This document shows positions 62,388 through 64,000 of a DNA stretch of 64,000 bases, piece after piece. A program made the translations under genes and the position numbers. The notes under the pieces were generated by a model, which ran no database searches, had not been told where the DNA came from, and saw nothing but the letters and a program-made list of their open reading frames with translations. Within the stretch, counting starts at the first letter, position 1. Each line of letters starts with the position of its first letter. This DNA comes from Saccharicrinis aurantiacus (GTDB lineage: Bacteria > Bacteroidota > Bacteroidia > Bacteroidales > Marinilabiliaceae), in contig NZ_LYBV02000027.1 of the NCBI RefSeq assembly GCF_001660705.2, forward strand, positions 224,467-288,466. Reading direction: 5' to 3'.

Positions 62388-62668
62388 TCTGTTGTAGCTT
62401 TGATGTATATTTTAAATGACTCATATAAAGGTACAACTAAAAAGACTATACTTTACCTAAAAACAAATGTTTATATAGTCCAAGTATAATAACATCGTGC
62501 AATTTGTTTAGTATTTTTTCTGCATTTTTTCTGCACACTTTTCTGCATAGAAAAAAACTATAAGTACTGACTTCTCTCCAAACCTAGTAAAAAGGATTGG
62601 AACCTAAAAATGGCTTTTTGTCAAGTTTTTTGAATAGAAAACTTGACGTTTGGAATTGAGAAGATTTA
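62388..62668. other. Old attachment-site-like region
   Basis: At 62519-62565 the sequence ctgcacacttttctgcatag followed by an A run resembles 15001-15024 (tgcacacttttgcgcataaa). This is followed by a broken hairpin and the second 45-bp repeat. It looks like a decayed copy of the flank that accompanies integrase/att sites. Confidence 0.5.
62589..62633 (+). repeat. 45-bp direct repeat, copy 2
   Basis: Matches 48785-48829 at 44 of 45 bases. The two copies enclose 13.8 kb that contains the GH130, stress and glycosyltransferase genes. Confidence 0.8.
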
Positions 62669-62700
62669 ACGAGAGTAAATATTCGCAATATTACTCTCGT
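62669..62700. terminator. Hairpin
   Basis: Long stem acgagagtaa/ttactctcgt that continues with tatt/aata around a cgc loop. It may end the transcript of the Fic remnant at 62768 on the minus strand, or a lost gene. Confidence 0.6.
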
Positions 62701-62767
62701 TATGTTTTGAAATGGAAGAACTACTCACTTTAGGAGAGTTAAACCTGATGTTTAAAAGAAATAAAAT

Positions 62768-62950
62768 TTAGCTTATAAAGATCTCTTTATAATTATTCTC
62801 AATAATAAAAACTTCTTCTTTTGTAAGTTCTTCAAAATGATTTTCTCTCTTTTTATTTGATAATTTTCCTTTGCTTTGATTTAATAATTTAATAAGAAGG
62901 TCAACTTTTGTGTCCGGTAAATTAATAAAGGAATTTATTCTGTTAGTTAA
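62768..62950 (-). pseudogene. 3' remnant of a Fic-family protein gene
   Basis: About 60 codons from the Met at 62950. The sequence NLPDTKVDLLIKLLNQSKGK, then LSNKKRENHFEELTKEEV, matches what I remember of the C-terminal DNA-binding-like part of Fic proteins in Bacteroidota. The FIC core motif HPFxxGNG is absent because the rest of the gene is missing. It could still be translated as a short peptide, but I read it as a remnant. Confidence 0.6.
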
Positions 62951-62962
62951 CATGAAAAACAA

Positions 62963-63274
62963 TTACTTTCCATGAAAAACAATTATTAATTAAATGTTTT
63001 TATGAAAAGTAATTACAGAAGTGTTGGGTATCCTTTAAAGAGTAAGACTTAGAATAAGTGTTATTTATATTGTATTCCTTTGAAATATAGTTGTATACTA
63101 TAATTTACCACATCCCTAGATACTAAATATTCAACAGGATTTGTCTGGCGTGCTCATATATTACGACAGCATTCTTAATATGAGGAGCAGATGAAATCAA
63201 TAAACTATACCCTTGCAGGTATAATTAGCCTTGCATTGTGCTGAATTATACCCGAAAGGGTATTGCAAAGGAAT
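62963..63274. other. Gene-free AT-rich interval
   Basis: A 17-base direct repeat, catgaaaaacaattatt-like, occurs at 62951 and 62971 with a variant at 63003. Otherwise I see nothing. Confidence 0.4.
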
Positions 63275-63383
63275 TTATAGCCGCTCAAACTCCTCTTGAC
63301 TAATGCAAAAGAGTTCTAATATAACCTCCAGTTCTTTATGTGTATAATAATGAGCACGTTTATTTTTGGTATGAAGACAAATT
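63275..63383 (-). pseudogene. Gene-end fragment, first copy
   Basis: Codes for HYYTHKELEVILELFCISQE and EFERL before the stop, with a stop codon 34 codons upstream. It is clearly homologous to the gene end at 63874-64000 and thus a truncated duplicate. Confidence 0.6.
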
Positions 63384-63873
63384 CAACTTTTTGGTTTTGA
63401 AGGCATAAAAAGATCATTCTTTAGCTTGGGTGATCAAAAGGCTTTAGATATTATTCTGCAATACTTTTATTTCTTTTCACAGAACTTAATTACTCCACTT
63501 ACTACTTAAAATTTATTGTATAAAGACTGAATATACTCTTGGCACTTAACAATGTTATCGGTGAGCATGTCTTATATAAGCTAATTTACTATTGATACAA
63601 GGAGGATTTGCAAAAAGCACGCTCAGTTAAGCAAAAAGCAGTCTCAAAGTTCGATAAATATTAGCTGCAGTTTTTACTAAGTACTCTAAATATTATCTAC
63701 AAAAAAGACAAAGTACTATAAAGCAAGTATGATATAGTCTGTATAATATCTAATTATACTCTACAAACGCTAAAAAGCATGAAAAAGCACTCAAAAGCAG
63801 TCTGATTATTGTATCAGATATTGCTTTTGAGCTTAATTTCGTGGCTTTTGAGGCTTTTTTTGTACCAAGGGGC
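63384..63873. other. Interval without a supported gene
   Basis: 490 bases between two related gene ends. It contains short repeated phrases such as aaaaagca(g/c)tc near 63,610-63,640 and 63,770-63,800 but no open frame that looks coding. Confidence 0.4.
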
Positions 63874-64000
63874 TTATAGTTTTTCAAATTCCTCTGCTTC
63901 AATACAGAAATGTTCTAGTATTACCTCCAATTCTTTGTGAGTATAATAGTGAGTACGTCTATTTCTGCTGATCATATTAAGCTTATTTTGCAAATTTGGA
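63874..64000 (-). CDS. C-terminal end of an unknown gene (partial)
   Basis: Open from the window edge to the stop at 63874; 41 residues are seen, ending HYYTHKELEVILEHFCIEAE, EFEKL. The start lies beyond the window. A damaged second copy of this end is at 63275. The family is not recognised; short basic-to-acidic ends like this occur in small HTH proteins. Confidence 0.5.
   Translation of the reverse strand, partial: PNLQNKLNMISRNRRTHYYTHKELEVILEHFCIEAEEFEKL

Noticed and set aside
63276..63970. CRISPR array suspected from repeated phrases near the right edge
   Set aside because: Only two similar blocks about 600 bp apart, and both are coding-gene ends; there are no regular short repeats with spacers anywhere in the window.

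Overview
The window is AT-rich DNA from a member of the Bacteroidota. The indications are a type IX secretion C-terminal sorting domain (gene at 3077-4111), no Shine-Dalgarno sequences before clear starts, IntDOT-like tyrosine recombinases and many glycan genes. The genus cannot be fixed from the sequence; a marine or anaerobic Bacteroidales/Marinilabiliales-type host is a guess. Left chromosomal part (1-13.7 kb): the end of an outer-membrane barrel gene, two secreted proteins of unknown role, a T9SS cargo protein, a phosphopantetheinyl transferase, and a free-standing 2408-residue reducing polyketide synthase (KS-AT-DH-ER-KR-ACP-TE). The transferase probably activates the synthase carrier domain.

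13.7-15.1 kb is a scar: the 3' end of an AraC gene fused to a decayed integrase gene, followed by a tRNA-Ser-like 3' end. From 15,076 to 48,645, between 15-bp direct copies of that tRNA-Ser 3' end, lies a 33.6-kb integrated element. It has a divergent repressor and early region (15.2-20.6 kb), a structural-looking operon (20.8-27.7 kb), a second operon with a protamine-like protein, small membrane proteins, GH108 endolysin and 3-TM holin (27.9-33.0 kb), then a DNA methyltransferase, a giant strawberry-notch-type helicase and a RecA-like ATPase (33.1-40.3 kb). On the opposite strand follow a secreted nuclease, a PIN-GNAT-EVE/ASCH/membrane-protein operon, a HEPN-STAND ATPase and the integrase (40.4-48.5 kb). 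I found no terminase, portal, tail tube, tape measure or baseplate gene, although a lysis module and candidate capsid and spike proteins are present. The best reading is a temperate, tailless, probably membrane-containing virus of an unfamiliar lineage that carries a defence cargo. Three of its transcription units start behind the same helically phased 10-bp ACTG repeat array, which looks like a shared regulon.

Right chromosomal part (48.8-62.6 kb): a block flanked by two 45-bp direct repeats with one mismatch. It encodes two GH130 proteins, a GT4 glycosyltransferase, a GT4-glycosidase-like fusion, a CPA2 antiporter, Hsp20, a RelA/SpoT-domain protein, a histidine kinase, a cupin, a B12-type radical SAM protein and an HMA-AraC regulator. 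This mix suggests mannoside/glycan handling together with stress response. The last 1.4 kb holds gene fragments (Fic C-terminus, a duplicated gene end) typical of an integration hot spot.

All family assignments come from reading motifs by eye; no database search was possible.
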